Positions 47,397 through 58,423 of a DNA stretch of 64,000 nt are shown here, one piece after another; the first letter of the stretch is position 1; each line of letters opens with the position of its first letter. A program made the translations under genes and the position numbers. The stretch is from Stomoxys calcitrans. Its lineage: Eukaryota; Arthropoda; Insecta; Diptera; Muscidae. Location of the stretch: positions 66,819,465 to 66,883,464 of the forward strand of contig NC_081552.1 of assembly GCF_963082655.1 (NCBI RefSeq). The letters are read 5' to 3'. The notes under the pieces were generated by a model. It had not been told where the DNA came from, searched no databases, and saw only the letters and a list, made by a program, of their open reading frames with translations.

Positions 47397-49037
47397 CAGC
47401 GGTCAAAAAAAGTATTCATCATTCAATGTTTTTTTTTTTAATAAGTCTACAAAAGACAATTGGAATAAAAACATATTAAACTAATGATGCAGTAGTGCTT
47501 GTGTGATATATATGTACACAATTTCATTGTTTTTAAAGAAAAAAATAGTATTTATTGGAACAAAAAGGGCCATTTTACAGCTGAACACAAAAAATTAAAC
47601 AAAAAAAGTATTCATCATTGCAAAAAAACAAAAAAATAAATAACATAATTTAAAAAAATTAATACTTTGTTATTCGACCACCGCGTCTTATAACTTCTTT
47701 TAAACGGCTTGACATCGATTGGACTAATTTAGCGGTTATATTTTGGTCTATATTAGTCCATTCCTCCATTATCACCTGTTGCATTTGACTCTTGCTCGAA
47801 AAATTGCGCGTTCTCAATTTGCGTTCGAGATGTTCCCAAAGATGTTCAATTGGGTTCAAGTCGGGACTTTGAGGAGGAGTTTTAATGACGTTGGGGCAGT
47901 TATACAGCATCCACATCTTGGTATTTAAAGCAGAATGTTTGGGGTCATTATTTTGATAATATTGAAAGTTATTACCAAGCCCAAGTTTTACAGCACTATC
48001 TTTTAAATTCCTCTTTAAAATGTCAATGTAATACTTATGATCCATTACTCCATTAATAATTTCAAGATTTCCCGCTCCTGAAGCCGCCATACACCCCCAA
48101 ACCATTAAACCACCTCCACCATGTTTTACAGTAGCAACTGTGTTTCGTTCTTCAAGCTCTGTATTTGGTTTTCTGTACACTATGACCTTTCCATCGCACC
48201 CAAAAAGATTAAACTTGCTCTCGTCTGCAAAAATGACTGTTTTCCAAAATGATTCGGGCTGTTTTACATACATTTTTGCGAAGTTTAGCCTTTTCACTCG
48301 GTTTATTTTATTTATAAAGGGCTTCTTACGTGCAGTTCTTCCTCTGTAACTATGCCTTTTGAGTGTATTTCGAATTGTTTGTGTAGTAACTTCCTTCCCT
48401 AAATATTCCATAGTGTTTTTACGAAGAATGGTCGCATTTGTCTTCGGAGTTTTCTGAACTTGCCGCACTAGCCAACGCACATCTCCAACTGAAAGTGCTT
48501 TTGGTCGACCAGATCTTGGTTTATTGTCAACAGTTTTCGTTTCTGTCCACTTTCTGATGATGGATTGTGTAGTAGATCGTGGTCTATTTAATATTTCACT
48601 GATAGTTTTTTGAGTTAAACCATTCCTGTGGTGTTTTATTATCAAAACTTTTACCTCATCAGAAACCTCGTTTTGCTTACGACCCATTTTGACAAAAACT
48701 ATATTTTCAATGAAATTAAATATTTGCTGTCAAGGGCAAAGCCTCCTTTACTAAATAAAACAGAAAAGGGGGATTCCCAAATAATATTTGAATTTGACTT
48801 TGATGATAGCACATCAATGATGAATACTTTTTTTGTTCTGTTTTTGGTGTTATTATATAAAATTGCATTTTTTGCGCTAATTAAATTTATTTTTTGAATT
48901 TATTTTAAAACATATTACAAAAAATAAACTATTGCATAAAACTGCATTATTTGTTTACTTTAAATTTTCTTCAATTACCCAAAATAAGTGAATTTATTAT
49001 CAATTTTGCTAATGATGAATACTTTTTTTGACCGCTG
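47397..49037 (-). mobile_element. Tc1-family transposon, complete ends
   Basis: Terminal inverted repeats start CAGCGGTCAAAAAAAGTATT and are flanked by TA on both sides (47395-47396, 49038-49039). The 20-bp word CAAAAAAAGTATTCATCATT occurs at the outer and inner end of each arm (47404, 47600; in reverse at 48816, 49011), an IR/DR arrangement. It carries one uninterrupted transposase frame. Confidence 0.9.
47659..48687 (-). CDS. Tc1-like transposase, catalytic Asp replaced
   Basis: 342 residues, normal length for Tc1 family enzymes. The N-terminal paired-like DNA-binding region includes NGLTQKTISEILNRPRSTTQ (first helix-turn-helix) and a GRPKAL hook (about residue 60), with a second HTH to about 120. 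The DDE domain has VIFADESKFNLFG (first Asp) and SPDLNPIEHLWEHLE (Glu). The second motif, usually QDNDPKH, reads QNNDPKH. Counting 34 residues back from the Glu places this Asn at the catalytic position, so a single G-to-A change probably abolished cutting. No stops or frameshifts occur, suggesting a recent arrival. DNA binding should be intact, so it could act as a competitor; this is inference. Confidence 0.9.
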   Translation of the reverse strand: MGRKQNEVSDEVKVLIIKHHRNGLTQKTISEILNRPRSTTQSIIRKWTETKTVDNKPRSGRPKALSVGDVRWLVRQVQKTPKTNATILRKNTMEYLGKEVTTQTIRNTLKRHSYRGRTARKKPFINKINRVKRLNFAKMYVKQPESFWKTVIFADESKFNLFGCDGKVIVYRKPNTELEERNTVATVKHGGGGLMVWGCMAASGAGNLEIINGVMDHKYYIDILKRNLKDSAVKLGLGNNFQYYQNNDPKHSALNTKMWMLYNCPNVIKTPPQSPDLNPIEHLWEHLERKLRTRNFSSKSQMQQVIMEEWTNIDQNITAKLVQSMSSRLKEVIRRGGRITKY

Positions 49038-51164
49038 TAGGTATTAAGTATGAGAAAACGTATCTGATATCCAATTGTCGAAACAAGCGTTAGAGGGACC
49101 ACCCCAAGCCACAAAACACACCTTAATCGGACATATTTACCGACCATGGCAATATGGGACTCAAATGAAAGGTATTTGAGAGTAGAATACGAATCTGATA
49201 TCCAAATGTGGGATCACGTTTCTGGGGGTCCACCCCTTTCCCAAAACATCCCTCAAATAGAACTTATTTACTGACAATGGGAATATGGGGCTTAAATGAA
49301 AGGTATTTGAATGTAGAATACGAATCTGATATCCAAATATGGGATCAAGTGTTTGGAGGGCCGTCTCTCACCAAAAACATCCCCCAAAGGAGACAAATTT
49401 ACGACCGTAGCAATATGGAGCTCAAATGAAAGGTCTTCGGGAGTAAAACACGAATTTGATATCAATATTTGGGAAAAGTGTCAATGGGGCCACCCCACAA
49501 AACCACCCAAATAGTAAGTTTTTGCTGACAATTGCAATATGAGGCTCAAATAAGAGGGTTTTTAAAGTGGAACACGAATCCGATATATATTTTCAAGGCC
49601 AACTCACTGAGTGGCCGCCCATCCAACAAAACACTCCACAAGTCGGTCATGTTTGCCGGCTATGGAAATATGGGGCTCAAATTAAAGGTATGTAGGAGTA
49701 GACCACGTATCTGATATCAACATTAGGTGCCAACTGTCTAGCGGACGTCCCACCACCATAACAACCCTCAAGTAGGACATATTTGTTCATGAAGACAATT
49801 TGGGTCTTAAAGACAGTGGAACTAAATATTCATAGTTTTTAGGGTCAATACCTCAAACCGGATACATTTGCTGACGTTTGCAATAAGGAGTTTAAATGAG
49901 GTTAGAAAACGAATTTGATATCCAATATTGAGGGCAATGGCAATATGGAGTTCAAATAAATGATACATAGATATATGAGAATAGAGCGCGTTGCTGATAT
50001 ATTTTCAGGGCTTTGTGTTTGGGGGACCACCCCAATCGCCAAAACACCCCTAAATCGGGCATATTTACCGGCCATGTCAATGTGGAGCTTAAATAAAAGG
50101 AAACGGAGGGTAGAGCAAGAATTGATACCCATTTTCGGAACCAATTTTCTTGGTGTCTATTCCTTTCCCAAAATACCCCACAAACAGCAATTTTTTAGTG
50201 ACCATCGCAATATGGGGCTCAAATAAAGGTATTTGGGAGTAGAATACGTATTTGATATCCAAATGAGAGATTAGAAAACGAATTTGATATCCAATATTGA
50301 GGGCAATGGCAATATGGAGTTCAAATAAATGATACATAAATATATGAGAATAGAGCACGTTCCTGATATATTTTCCGGGCTTAGTGTTTGGGGAATCACC
50401 CCACCACCACCACATTTACCGACTATGTCAACGTGGAGCTTTAGTGAAAGGTATTGGGGCGTAGAGCAAGAATTGATACCCATTTTCGAGGCCAATTTTC
50501 TGGGGGTCTACCTCTTTCCCAAAATACCCCACAAAAAGCATTTTTTTACTAACCATCGCAATATGGGGCTGAAATAAAGGTATTTGGGAGTAGAATACGT
50601 ATTTGATATCCAAATTTAGGACCATTTATTTAGGGCATCACCCCTTTCCCAAAACACCCCCAAAGGGAAAAAATGTTTCATCCATGCCAATATGTGGCTC
50701 AAATGAATGGTATTTTAAATTAGAAAACGAATTTGATAACCTATTTTGGGGCCATGTGTTTGGGTGACGCCTCATCCTGTAAACTCCTCTTAAGCCAATG
50801 GCATTATGGGGTTTAAATAAATGGTATTTGAGAGAAGAGCACGATGCTGATATTTTTTCTGGGCCAAGTATGTGGGGGACCACATCTCCCCCAAAACTAA
50901 ATCAGAAATCATGAGAATATCGCGCTGAAATGATAAGAAGGCAGTACACCTTACATCCAAACTTAAATTCGTAGACCAATAAAGATCATATGGGATTCAG
51001 ATAAAGGCACTTATATTGTTAAACTCTTAGTCCAGCGATATACTATTTTCGTAACATGGTATTTCACTAAAAGCTTTTTAATTGTCGAAAATAAATATTC
51101 CAAGGAAACTTTTGTTAAATATAAAGTAAAAGAAGGCGCAGCGGAGCGGGCCCGCGTCAGCTAG

Positions 51165-51885
51165 TGATTTTATGAAACTTCCAACAAAAATACTCACTTG
51201 GGGCATTTACATGCTGTTGAAATAGTAGAATGCAGTGACCGAGCCCAGAATTCAAACATCCCCTCGTATGATTTGTCCGAACTTACCGATAGCGAATCTA
51301 CTGCATTCCAAGGTCTATTGAGAGAATACGAAAATGTGTTTTCGTCAACGGCTTTACGTGGTGGTTGTCTGCAGTAGTACTAGTGAAGAAAAAGAACGGA
51401 ACACAGATTTTGCGTGGATTACAGAAGACTGAATTCGGTAAGTGCAATGATTCATACCCGCTGCCTCGGATGGACGATATCTTGGTTGCGCTACATGGTT
51501 CAAGATGGTTTTCTACAATGGACCTACAGTCTGGATACTGGCAAGATGAGATGGATGATGAGTCGAAGGAGAAAACGGCTTTTTTTTTTGTGGCGCTGGA
51601 CTTTGGCATTTCAGCCACTTTCGAGCGCCTTATGTGGAATTCGAAAGATTGCCCTGGAGTACAGCTTTAGTCTACCTTGATGACATCATTGTTAAATCCC
51701 GAACAGTGAAAAGTCATCTTGCGCAGCTGAAGGAAATATTTGAACGACTTGGCAAAGCAGGTCTTGACTAAGTCCGACCCAGTGCAATTTTTTTAAAGAT
51801 CGAGTGAGTAACTTGGCCCACATCGTGGGCCGTAACGGACTAGAAACTGACCTAAAGAAAATTTTTAAGATAACTGAATGGCCAT
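51165..51885 (+). pseudogene. Gypsy-type reverse transcriptase, frameshifted
   Basis: Starts right after the Helitron's CTAG. LLREYENVFS, VVLVKKKNGTQ, YPLPRMDDILVAL and FSTMDLQSGYWQ are RT blocks of Ty3/Gypsy pol. VYLDDIIV at about 51670 keeps the YxDD catalytic box. A later frame contains KSDPVQFF and IVGRNGLETD. Several frameshifts and a deletion before the first block are present. RT converts genomic RNA to cDNA in live elements; this copy is inactive. It is the continuation of the protease region at 44936. Confidence 0.8.
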
Positions 51886-52250
51886 TACACTATATCGGGA
51901 GATCGGTCTATATGGCAGCTATATCCAAATACCTATATCGGTCTATATGGCAGATATATCAAAATATTTGCCAGAAATAGGTAGGGGTCTACCACAACAC
52001 ACTGTGCCAAATTTCATCGGATTTGGGTTATATATGTATCTTTTATGCCCTCAATACCCTATATCTGGGATCGGGCTGTCGGTCTATAGGGCTGCTATAT
52101 CCAAATATAGTCCGATCTGAACCCCACTTCACAGAAATAGGGAGAAGTCTACCAAAACTCACTATGTCAAATTTCATCGAAATCGGATGAAAAATTACCA
52201 ATTTATTGCCTCAAGACTTTAAGTCTAGAGATCGGTATATATAGCGGCTC
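51886..52250 (+). mobile_element. Diverged HINE-like repeat fragment
   Basis: Words such as GATCGGTCTATATGGCAGC, ACTGTGCCAAATTTCATCG and CTATATCCAAATA recur with a spacing near 155 bp. It resembles type B but is not the same subfamily. Both ends are missing. Confidence 0.6.
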
Positions 52251-53369
52251 TATATTACTAAAATCCCATTTTATGAGATCAGAAGGCTAGGTTTATATAC
52301 AAAGAATACGAAATCATCAAAAATTGTTTGGAAAATGTTTTTATTCCCAAGACATCTGCAAAATTATAAATACCCTAACAAATACCCAAAAAAGATTTGT
52401 TGGGTAAATACCCAAGCGTAAGGTATTTACCCCGTAGAAACCTATTTCTACCAATATAGATATTCTGAAAATAAAAAGGCTAGTCTGGTAATAGATGCTA
52501 AGAGAACACAGAGGGTATGAAGAGGAAGTCTTTGTTCATTTCCGCGAGTTACGGCGGAGAAGACGTACTTCAAACCCTTTTCTTGAAAATGGTATTGAGT
52601 GTAAGAAAAAGGTCATGGAAAGAGAGCTGCTTTAGCTACTGCCATTTATTCTTGTTTGAACCGTTGTTTCGCTCCGCAAGCATTTTTATGTAACTCGTCA
52701 AGATCATTTTCGGAAAAAAAATTTAAGTCACTCAAGGATAGCTACGATAGGCGGTTGACGATTTGCGTCGGTTTTCAGTAGAGCGGCTGCTCCAGGCTCC
52801 ACTAGCCGACAGACCACTGGTCAGAAAGGGCTTTTGACAAAGACACCAGGTTCGAGCCTTAAGGACAAGGTCGAACCTATTCTGTATTCGCATACCTATT
52901 ATTTGCCATCGGTCTTCCCCGGCAAATAAACAGGATCTTTAAGAGGTTGGAATATTAGAAGTGGCATCGCTCTCAGGTTTATTGAGAGGCTTTTTGCGAA
53001 TGATCCTAAGACTCTCACTAATAGGGAGAGAGACTCCTTAAATTGGGCTCGGGGATTCGCTGCACAGGCTACAAAACTTCGGCTGTCTCGCAGACCTCAA
53101 CAAGTCTGGAGGAGTTGTGTCCTACAGATTCAACAAGGTGAAACTGAAGGTCTATAGAAGCGATGCGGTTGGGAATCAGGAATCATTCCTGATGAGCTCT
53201 CGACCACATCGCTAAAGTCTTGCGAATTGCAGGAAACTGAAAATCCTCCTGCCACAATCGAGACCGGAGGGGAAGGTATCGAAACGGGATCCGACATGCC
53301 CTGTGTGAGTGGGTCATCCGGTTGAACTGGGCTCTAGGTGTGCGGCTGCGGGAAGGACGGAACTCAAAA
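52251..53369. other. Unassigned stretch, possible LINE ORF1 relic
   Basis: No intact gene. A frame at about 53000-53155 reads LTNRERDSLNWARGFAAQAT, a style found in LINE ORF1 N-termini, but identification is weak. Around 52380-52435 are repeated GGTAAATACCC-like words. The rest shows no feature. Confidence 0.3.
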
Positions 53370-53585
53370 CGGAAGGGTAGAAAGATTTAATCGTACTCTG
53401 CTTGACTATTTTGCCAAGTTCATTGATCTGAACCAATAGGACTGGGATACTTGTTTGCCTTTGGCGCTTTTGGTGTACAAGTCGTCCGTCCATGCTTCAA
53501 CAGGTTACACACCATCTCGTCTTATATTTGGAAGGGAAGTACAACTGCTCTTAGACATAATATTTAGAAGCCCACCACACATTAA
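53370..53585 (+). pseudogene. Gypsy-type integrase fragment
   Basis: The frame reads NGRVERFNRTLLDYFAKF, then a TAG where Gln or Lys is expected, then DWDTCLPLALLVYKSSVHAS and GYTPSRLIFGREVQL. This is the end of the integrase catalytic core (NGxVERFN with the DDE Glu) and the following region typical of Gypsy elements. It probably belongs to the same old element as 44936-51885; the middle is lost. The stop codon and missing flanks show it is dead. Confidence 0.8.
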
Positions 53586-54075
53586 TAACATTAGCCATAT
53601 TGACGGAAGATGTTGAAGGGCCTAAGACAACTCACTGTTTCGAATTTCAGCAAAATCGGATAATAAATGTGGCTATTATGGGCCTAAGACTAAAAATTGG
53701 AGGATCGGTCTATATGGCATCTATATCCAAATCTGGACCGATCTGGGCCAAATTGTCGGAGGATGTCGAAGGGCCTAACACAACTCACTGTCCCAAATTT
53801 CAGCAAAGTTGGATAATAAATGTGGTTTTTACTGGCCTAAGACCCTAAATCGGCCGATCGGTCTATATGGCAGCTATATAAAGATATAGTCCGATATAGC
53901 CCATATTCAAACTTAACCTGCTTATGGACAAAAAAAGAACCTGTGCAAAATTTCAGCTCAATATCTCTATTTTTGAAGACTGTAGCGTGATTATAAGGTC
54001 GGAAATGGATATTTCGATGTGTTGCAAACGGAATGACAAAATGAATATACCCCCATCCGTCGGTGGTGGGTATAA
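53586..54075 (+). mobile_element. HINE type B, 3' half
   Basis: Two and a half units, then TGTGCAAAATTTCAGCTC, no (GGAC)n and a partly deleted core, with the hairpin CCCCCATCCGTCGGTGG to GGTGGGTAT. Inserted next to a LINE endonuclease fragment. Confidence 0.75.
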
Positions 54076-54300
54076 TAATTGGTAGTTGATATGGTTCAGT
54101 CCAGAAATATTGTTCCGGGTCGTCCATGGCTCCTGAATTAAGGCAATGTGAATCTTGCCCTTGATGATTTTCTTCATCAGATCGTGGGTAGCTGTCTCGT
54201 TCGGGTGGAGGTTTCTCTGGATAACCTCAATCATTGGACCTCCAGTTAATAAGCTTCTTGGGAGTGTGTGATGATCTCATCGCCCGCTCCCTGATCATTA
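54076..54300 (-). pseudogene. LINE endonuclease N-terminal fragment
   Basis: The minus-strand frame from 54234 reads VIQRNLHPNETATHDLMKK and IHIALIQEPWTT, matching the start of Jockey-type LINE EEP endonucleases (Asn-Leu start and the QEPW metal-binding Glu). It is cut by the HINE hairpin after about 55 residues. Confidence 0.75.
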
Positions 54301-54326
54301 GGCTGCATTGACTTTCCTGTCACTGA

Positions 54327-54732
54327 ACTGCCATATATACCGATCTTAGGTCTTGACTTCTTGAGCTACTGGAGTCCGCAATTCTTATCCGATTTGGATG
54401 AAATTTTGCGCGAGGTGTTTTTTCTTTACTTCCAACAATTGTGTCAAATACGGTATAATCAGTTCATATCCTGATATAGCTGCCATATAAACCGATCTCC
54501 CGATTTGATATTCTGAACCTCTGAAAGCGCAATTATTACAAAATTTGCCTGAAATTTTGGTGGTGATATGTTTTTAAGACTTGTACGGCATGATATGTAC
54601 GGTCCATATCGGACAATAGCTTGGTATAGCTTATGTATATTTGAAAAAGTAGTTCGAAGAACTCGATAAATGCGATCCAAGGTGTTGGGTAAATAAGATT
54701 CGGTCCGGCCAACTTAGCGCGCTTTTACTTGT
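54327..54732 (-). mobile_element. Old HINE fragment, 5' end side
   Basis: About two diverged units and a degenerate 5' end (GATTCGGTCCGGCCAACTTA, ACTTGT). The 3' part is missing. Confidence 0.65.
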
Positions 54733-54784
54733 AAAATTTATTTTTTTTACTCTACACTGAAAAAAGTTAGCTTACAATTAAAGA

Positions 54785-55410
54785 TTCATGACCGATTCTG
54801 GGTCATGACTTCTTGAGCCTCTAGAGGGCGTAATTCTTATCCGATTGTGCATGAAATGTTTTTTTTGATTTAAATGTTTGAAATGTTTTAATTTGACCAT
54901 TAGCGCTAAGCATGGTCTAAATAAGTTAATAACCTGATATAGTTCTCATATAAACCGATTTTGGAACTTGACTTTTGAGCCGATAGAAGGCGCAATGCTT
55001 ATCCGATTTCTCTGAAATTTTGCAAGGAGTTTTCCGTTCTAACTGTGCCAAGTGTGGTCTAAATCATTTCATAACCTGATATAGCTCCCATATAAACCGA
55101 TTTCAGATGTTAACTTTTTGAGCCGCTAGATGGCGCGATTTTTATCTGATTTGGCTGAAATTCTGCACAACTTCTTCTTGTATGACCTTTAACACACGTA
55201 TGAGATATGGTCCGAATCGGTTTATAACCTGATATAGCTCTCATATAAACAGATCTCCCGATTTTATTTCTTGAGCCACTATAGGGCGCAATTAGCTCAA
55301 ATCGTATAGCAATTCTTATCCACTATCATTTGTTTGCCTTATGAAGGAACAAGGAACTTGACAAGAACTTAAGATTCGGCCCTGCCGAACTCACCACATT
55401 TTTACTAGTT
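54785..55410 (-). mobile_element. Old HINE fragment, 5' end side
   Basis: Four diverged units (TTGAGCCTCTAGAGGGCG, CTGATATAG) and a degenerate palindrome (GGCCCTGCCGAAC) before ACTAGTT. Confidence 0.65.
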
Positions 55411-55864
55411 CTACTCTATTTTAATTTGCTTCATAGTCGATTGTTCGTTCTACTTTGTTTTGAGCACAAAGTGTTTCATTAAGACGCTATTATACGACTC
55501 GAAGATGACAGACAACCAAAACAGCTGATTTCTTTATGTTTCTGTCAGAGGGAGTAGAGAACGCTCCAATCGAAAAAATTACCATGTGCTTTTTTAAAAA
55601 ATGATGCTCATATGTTAATTTCGTTTGTATCACTCGACGTTAATCTAGCATGTCTTAAATCAACGACATGCCGTGAAATAGAGCCCTTATAATGTCACGA
55701 AATCTTGTCAATGCTCTCTAACAAAGCATTTTTCATCCAACTCACTAAGCCTTTTGTCTTTCACAACTTTATAAGATTTCCGCAATGCCTCCATGGATTT
55801 CTTCTCTTTCATTCTGCTCATGCATGCTGTGGTCAGGAAAACTAGATGTTCGTTTTTGCTTTTT
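55411..55864. repeat. Duplicated non-TE unit, copy 1 left part
   Basis: From about 55465, resembles 57590-57835 (for example TTTTCATCCAACTCACTAAG and TTCCGCAATGCCTCCATGG). It is split by the HINE at 55865-57331 and resumes CTCATTTAATTAGTACAGTG at 57332. Contains the coding-like frame 55708-55812. Confidence 0.6.
55708..55812 (-). pseudogene. Coding-like frame, copy 1
   Basis: 34 codons from ATG: MKEKKSMEALRKSYKVVKDK, then RLSELDEKCFVREH and TGA. Homologous in frame to 57617-57745, where the TGA position reads Leu. It is helical and charged; I do not recognise the family. It could be an exon of an unknown gene or unknown transposon. Confidence 0.35.
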
Positions 55865-57331
55865 ATACCCTCCACCATAAGATGGGGGGTATACTAATTT
55901 CGTCATTCTGTTTGTAACTACTCGAAATATTCGTCTGAGACCCCATAAAGTATATATATACTTGATCGTCGCGACATTTTATGTCGATCTAGCCATGTCC
56001 GTCCGTCTGTCCGTCCGTCCGTCCGTCCGTCTGTCTGTCGAAAGCACGCTAACTTCCGAAGGAGTAAAGCTAGCCGCTTGAAATTTTGCAAAAATACTTC
56101 TTATTAGTGTAGGTCGGTTGGTATTGTAAATGGGCCATATCGGTCCATATTTTGATATAGCTGCCATATAAACCGTTCTTGGGTCTTGACTTCTTGAGAG
56201 TCTAGAGTGCGCAATTCTTATCCGATCAGAATGAAATTTTGCACGACGTGTTTTGTTATGATATCCAACAACTGTGCCAAGTATGGTTCAAATCGGTCTA
56301 TAATCTGATATAGCTGCCATATAAACCGATCTTGGGTCTTGACTTCTTGAGCCTCTAGAGTGCGCAATTCTTATCCGATCAGAATGAAATTTTGCACGAC
56401 GTGTTTTGTTATGATATCCAACAACTGTGCCAAGTATGGTTCAAATCGGTCCATAATCTGATATAGCTGCCATATAAACCGATCTTGGGTCTTGACTTCT
56501 TGAGCCTCTAGAGTGCACAATTCTTATCCGATTGAAATGAAATTTTGCACGACGTGTTTTGTTATTATATCCAATAACTGTGCCAAGTATGGTTCAAATC
56601 GGTTCATAACCTGATATAGCTGCCATATAAACCGATCTTGGGTCTTGACTTCTTGAGCTTCTAGAGGGCACAATTCTTATCCGATTTGAATGAATTTTTG
56701 CATGACGTATTTTATTCTTACTTTCAACAACTGTGTCAAATATGGTTCAAATCGGACCATAACCTGATATAGCTGTCATATAAACAGATCTGGGGATTTG
56801 ACTTCTTGAGCTTCTAGAGGGCGCAATTCCTATCCGATTTGGCTGAAATTTTGCATGACGTATTTTATTCTTACTTTCAACAACTGTGTCAAATAAGGTT
56901 CAAATCGGTTCATAACCTGATATAGCTGCCATATAAACAGATCTGGGATCTTGACTTCTTGACCCCTAGAGGTCGCAATTATTATCCGATATGCCTGAAA
57001 TTTTGTACGACGGATCCTCTCATGACCATCAACAAACGTGTTTATTATGGTCTGAATCGGTCTATAGCCCGATACAGCTCCCATATAAATCGATCTCTCT
57101 ATTTTACTTCTTGAGCCTCCAAAGCTGACATTTTACACAGGTCTCCAACATATAATTGAATTGTGGTCTAAACCGGATCATATCTTGATATCGCTCTAAT
57201 AGCAGAACAAATCTTTTCTTATATCATTTTTTGCCTAAGAAGAGATGCCGGGAAAAGAACTGACTAATGCGCTCTATGGTGGAGGGTATATAAGATTCGG
57301 CCCGGCCGAACTTAGCACGCTTTTACTTGTT
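55865..57331 (-). mobile_element. HINE type A inside duplicated unit
   Basis: 1467 bp, complete, about seven units. The flanks TTTTTGCTTTTT and CTCATTTAATTAGTACAG match the continuous sequence TTTTTTGCTTTTTCTCTATA in copy 2 (57790), giving a clean pre-insertion site. Confidence 0.85.
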
Positions 57332-57548
57332 CTCATTTAATTAGTACAGTGTACAATTTGCAATCATCTCGCTTTGGTTTTTTACTTAGATGGAAAAACT
57401 GCACGAAAATGTTACTCTCGGGCATTCCAGATAATCGAGGTCCGACTGTATTTTTTATTTTTTGCATTTTCAATAATCTCATAAACTAAAAAGAGCTTCT
57501 TTGTCTACTAATAACGTTCTCTTATTATTCTCCTTTATTTGCATTTGA

Positions 57549-57580
57549 AGAACGAAGGGTCGACTATGACCCTTCGTTCT
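57549..57580. repeat. Perfect 13-bp inverted repeat, 6-nt loop
   Basis: AGAACGAAGGGTC, loop GACTAT, then GACCCTTCGTTCT. Not part of any HINE or Helitron terminus recognised here. Confidence 0.8.
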
Positions 57581-57616
57581 GCCTTGTTTTGCTTCTGCCT
57601 TTGAGCACAAAGTGCT

Positions 57617-57745
57617 TCAATATAATGTCATGAAATCTTGTAAATGCTCTCTAACAAAGCAATTTTCATCCAACTCACTAAGCCTTGTGTCGTGCATAAT
57701 TTCATAAGATTTCCGCAATGCCTCCATGGATTTCTTCTCTGTCAT
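57617..57745 (-). pseudogene. Coding-like frame, copy 2
   Basis: 42 codons: MTEKKSMEALRKSYEIMHDT, then RLSELDENCFVREHLQDFMT, LY and TGA. An upstream TTTTTCTTGACCACAG on the same strand resembles a 3' splice site, so it may be an exon remnant. The alignment with 55708-55812 keeps the frame without indels. Confidence 0.35.
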
Positions 57746-58033
57746 TCTGCTGGTCCATACTGTGGTCAAGAAAAATATATGTTCTTTTTTGCTTTTTCTC
57801 TATAAGTACAGTGTACAATTTGCAATCATGTCGCCTAGGTTTTACTTTGTACTTTGGCCTTTCTGGAATTGATTTTCAATTTTCCACATCTCGTTCAAGT
57901 GTCCGTCCTTGTGAGATGAAAATTTCTTTTGCATACAGGCCAGGTCATGCATTTTATTGGGAAATTTGTGCGACGTCTTTGTGGAGTAGCAGAGAAACTA
58001 CAAGAATGTAGAAGTTAAATCATAATAGGGATA

Positions 58034-58177
58034 ATGCCAGTTGTTCACAATGATGTTGACCGTGATGATGATGATGATAGTTATGACTCTATGGCACATA
58101 CCATGGATCTAGGTATTCCTTATGAACTTTTAATACACAATGCCAAAGGTTTCAGGTATTGTGATTATGAGATATAG
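58034..58177 (+). CDS. Small hypothetical open frame
   Basis: 47 codons: MPVVHNDVDRDDDDDSYDSM and onward, with a five-Asp run from a (GAT)n trinucleotide tract. No motif or neighbour supports a function. It may be a chance frame or a gene fragment. Confidence 0.2.
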   Translation: MPVVHNDVDRDDDDDSYDSMAHTMDLGIPYELLIHNAKGFRYCDYEI

Positions 58178-58423
58178 AAAATTACAAAAAGAAAGATATT
58201 CTTTGTTATTCAAATGACATGGAACTGACAATCAAATTAATGACATCAAAAAAGACTAAGCCGTATTTCTGACAATGGTCGGAAGACTATTCCTAATAAT
58301 GCAGTATAGATAACCATTGTTTTTAGATTAAAGATATCAAAGCTCTTTTAATTACACAAAAAATCAAATTGCAAACAACAAGAGCCCAACAATAACTAAG
58401 TAAATAAATGCTAATCTTCTTCC

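Larger units (their letters stand above)
45724..51164 (-). mobile_element. Helitron inserted in Gypsy pol, itself interrupted
   Basis: The 5' start TCTTAAATAT lies at 45724-45733, preceded by A. The HINE occupies 45734-47371. Helitron sequence resumes AAAAATCAATTTGTG at 47372, the Tc1 lies at 47397-49037, and the body runs 49040-51164. It ends GGCGCAGCGGAGCGGGCCC, then CAGCTAG before T. Removing it rejoins Gypsy DNA at A|T. About 250 bp are missing where the Tc1 sits. Confidence 0.75.
57332..58033. repeat. Duplicated unit: copy 1 right part and copy 2
   Basis: Copy 1 resumes at 57332 to about 57400; copy 2 lies at about 57590-57835. Both share GTACAGTGTACAATTTGCAA. Between them is AT-rich DNA and a 13-bp-stem palindrome at 57549-57580. 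The remainder to 58033 contains no recognised gene. Confidence 0.55.

Noticed and set aside
57718..58011. 97-codon plus-strand frame
   Set aside because: Overlaps the antisense coding-like unit and AT-rich DNA, with no recognisable motif and poor composition.
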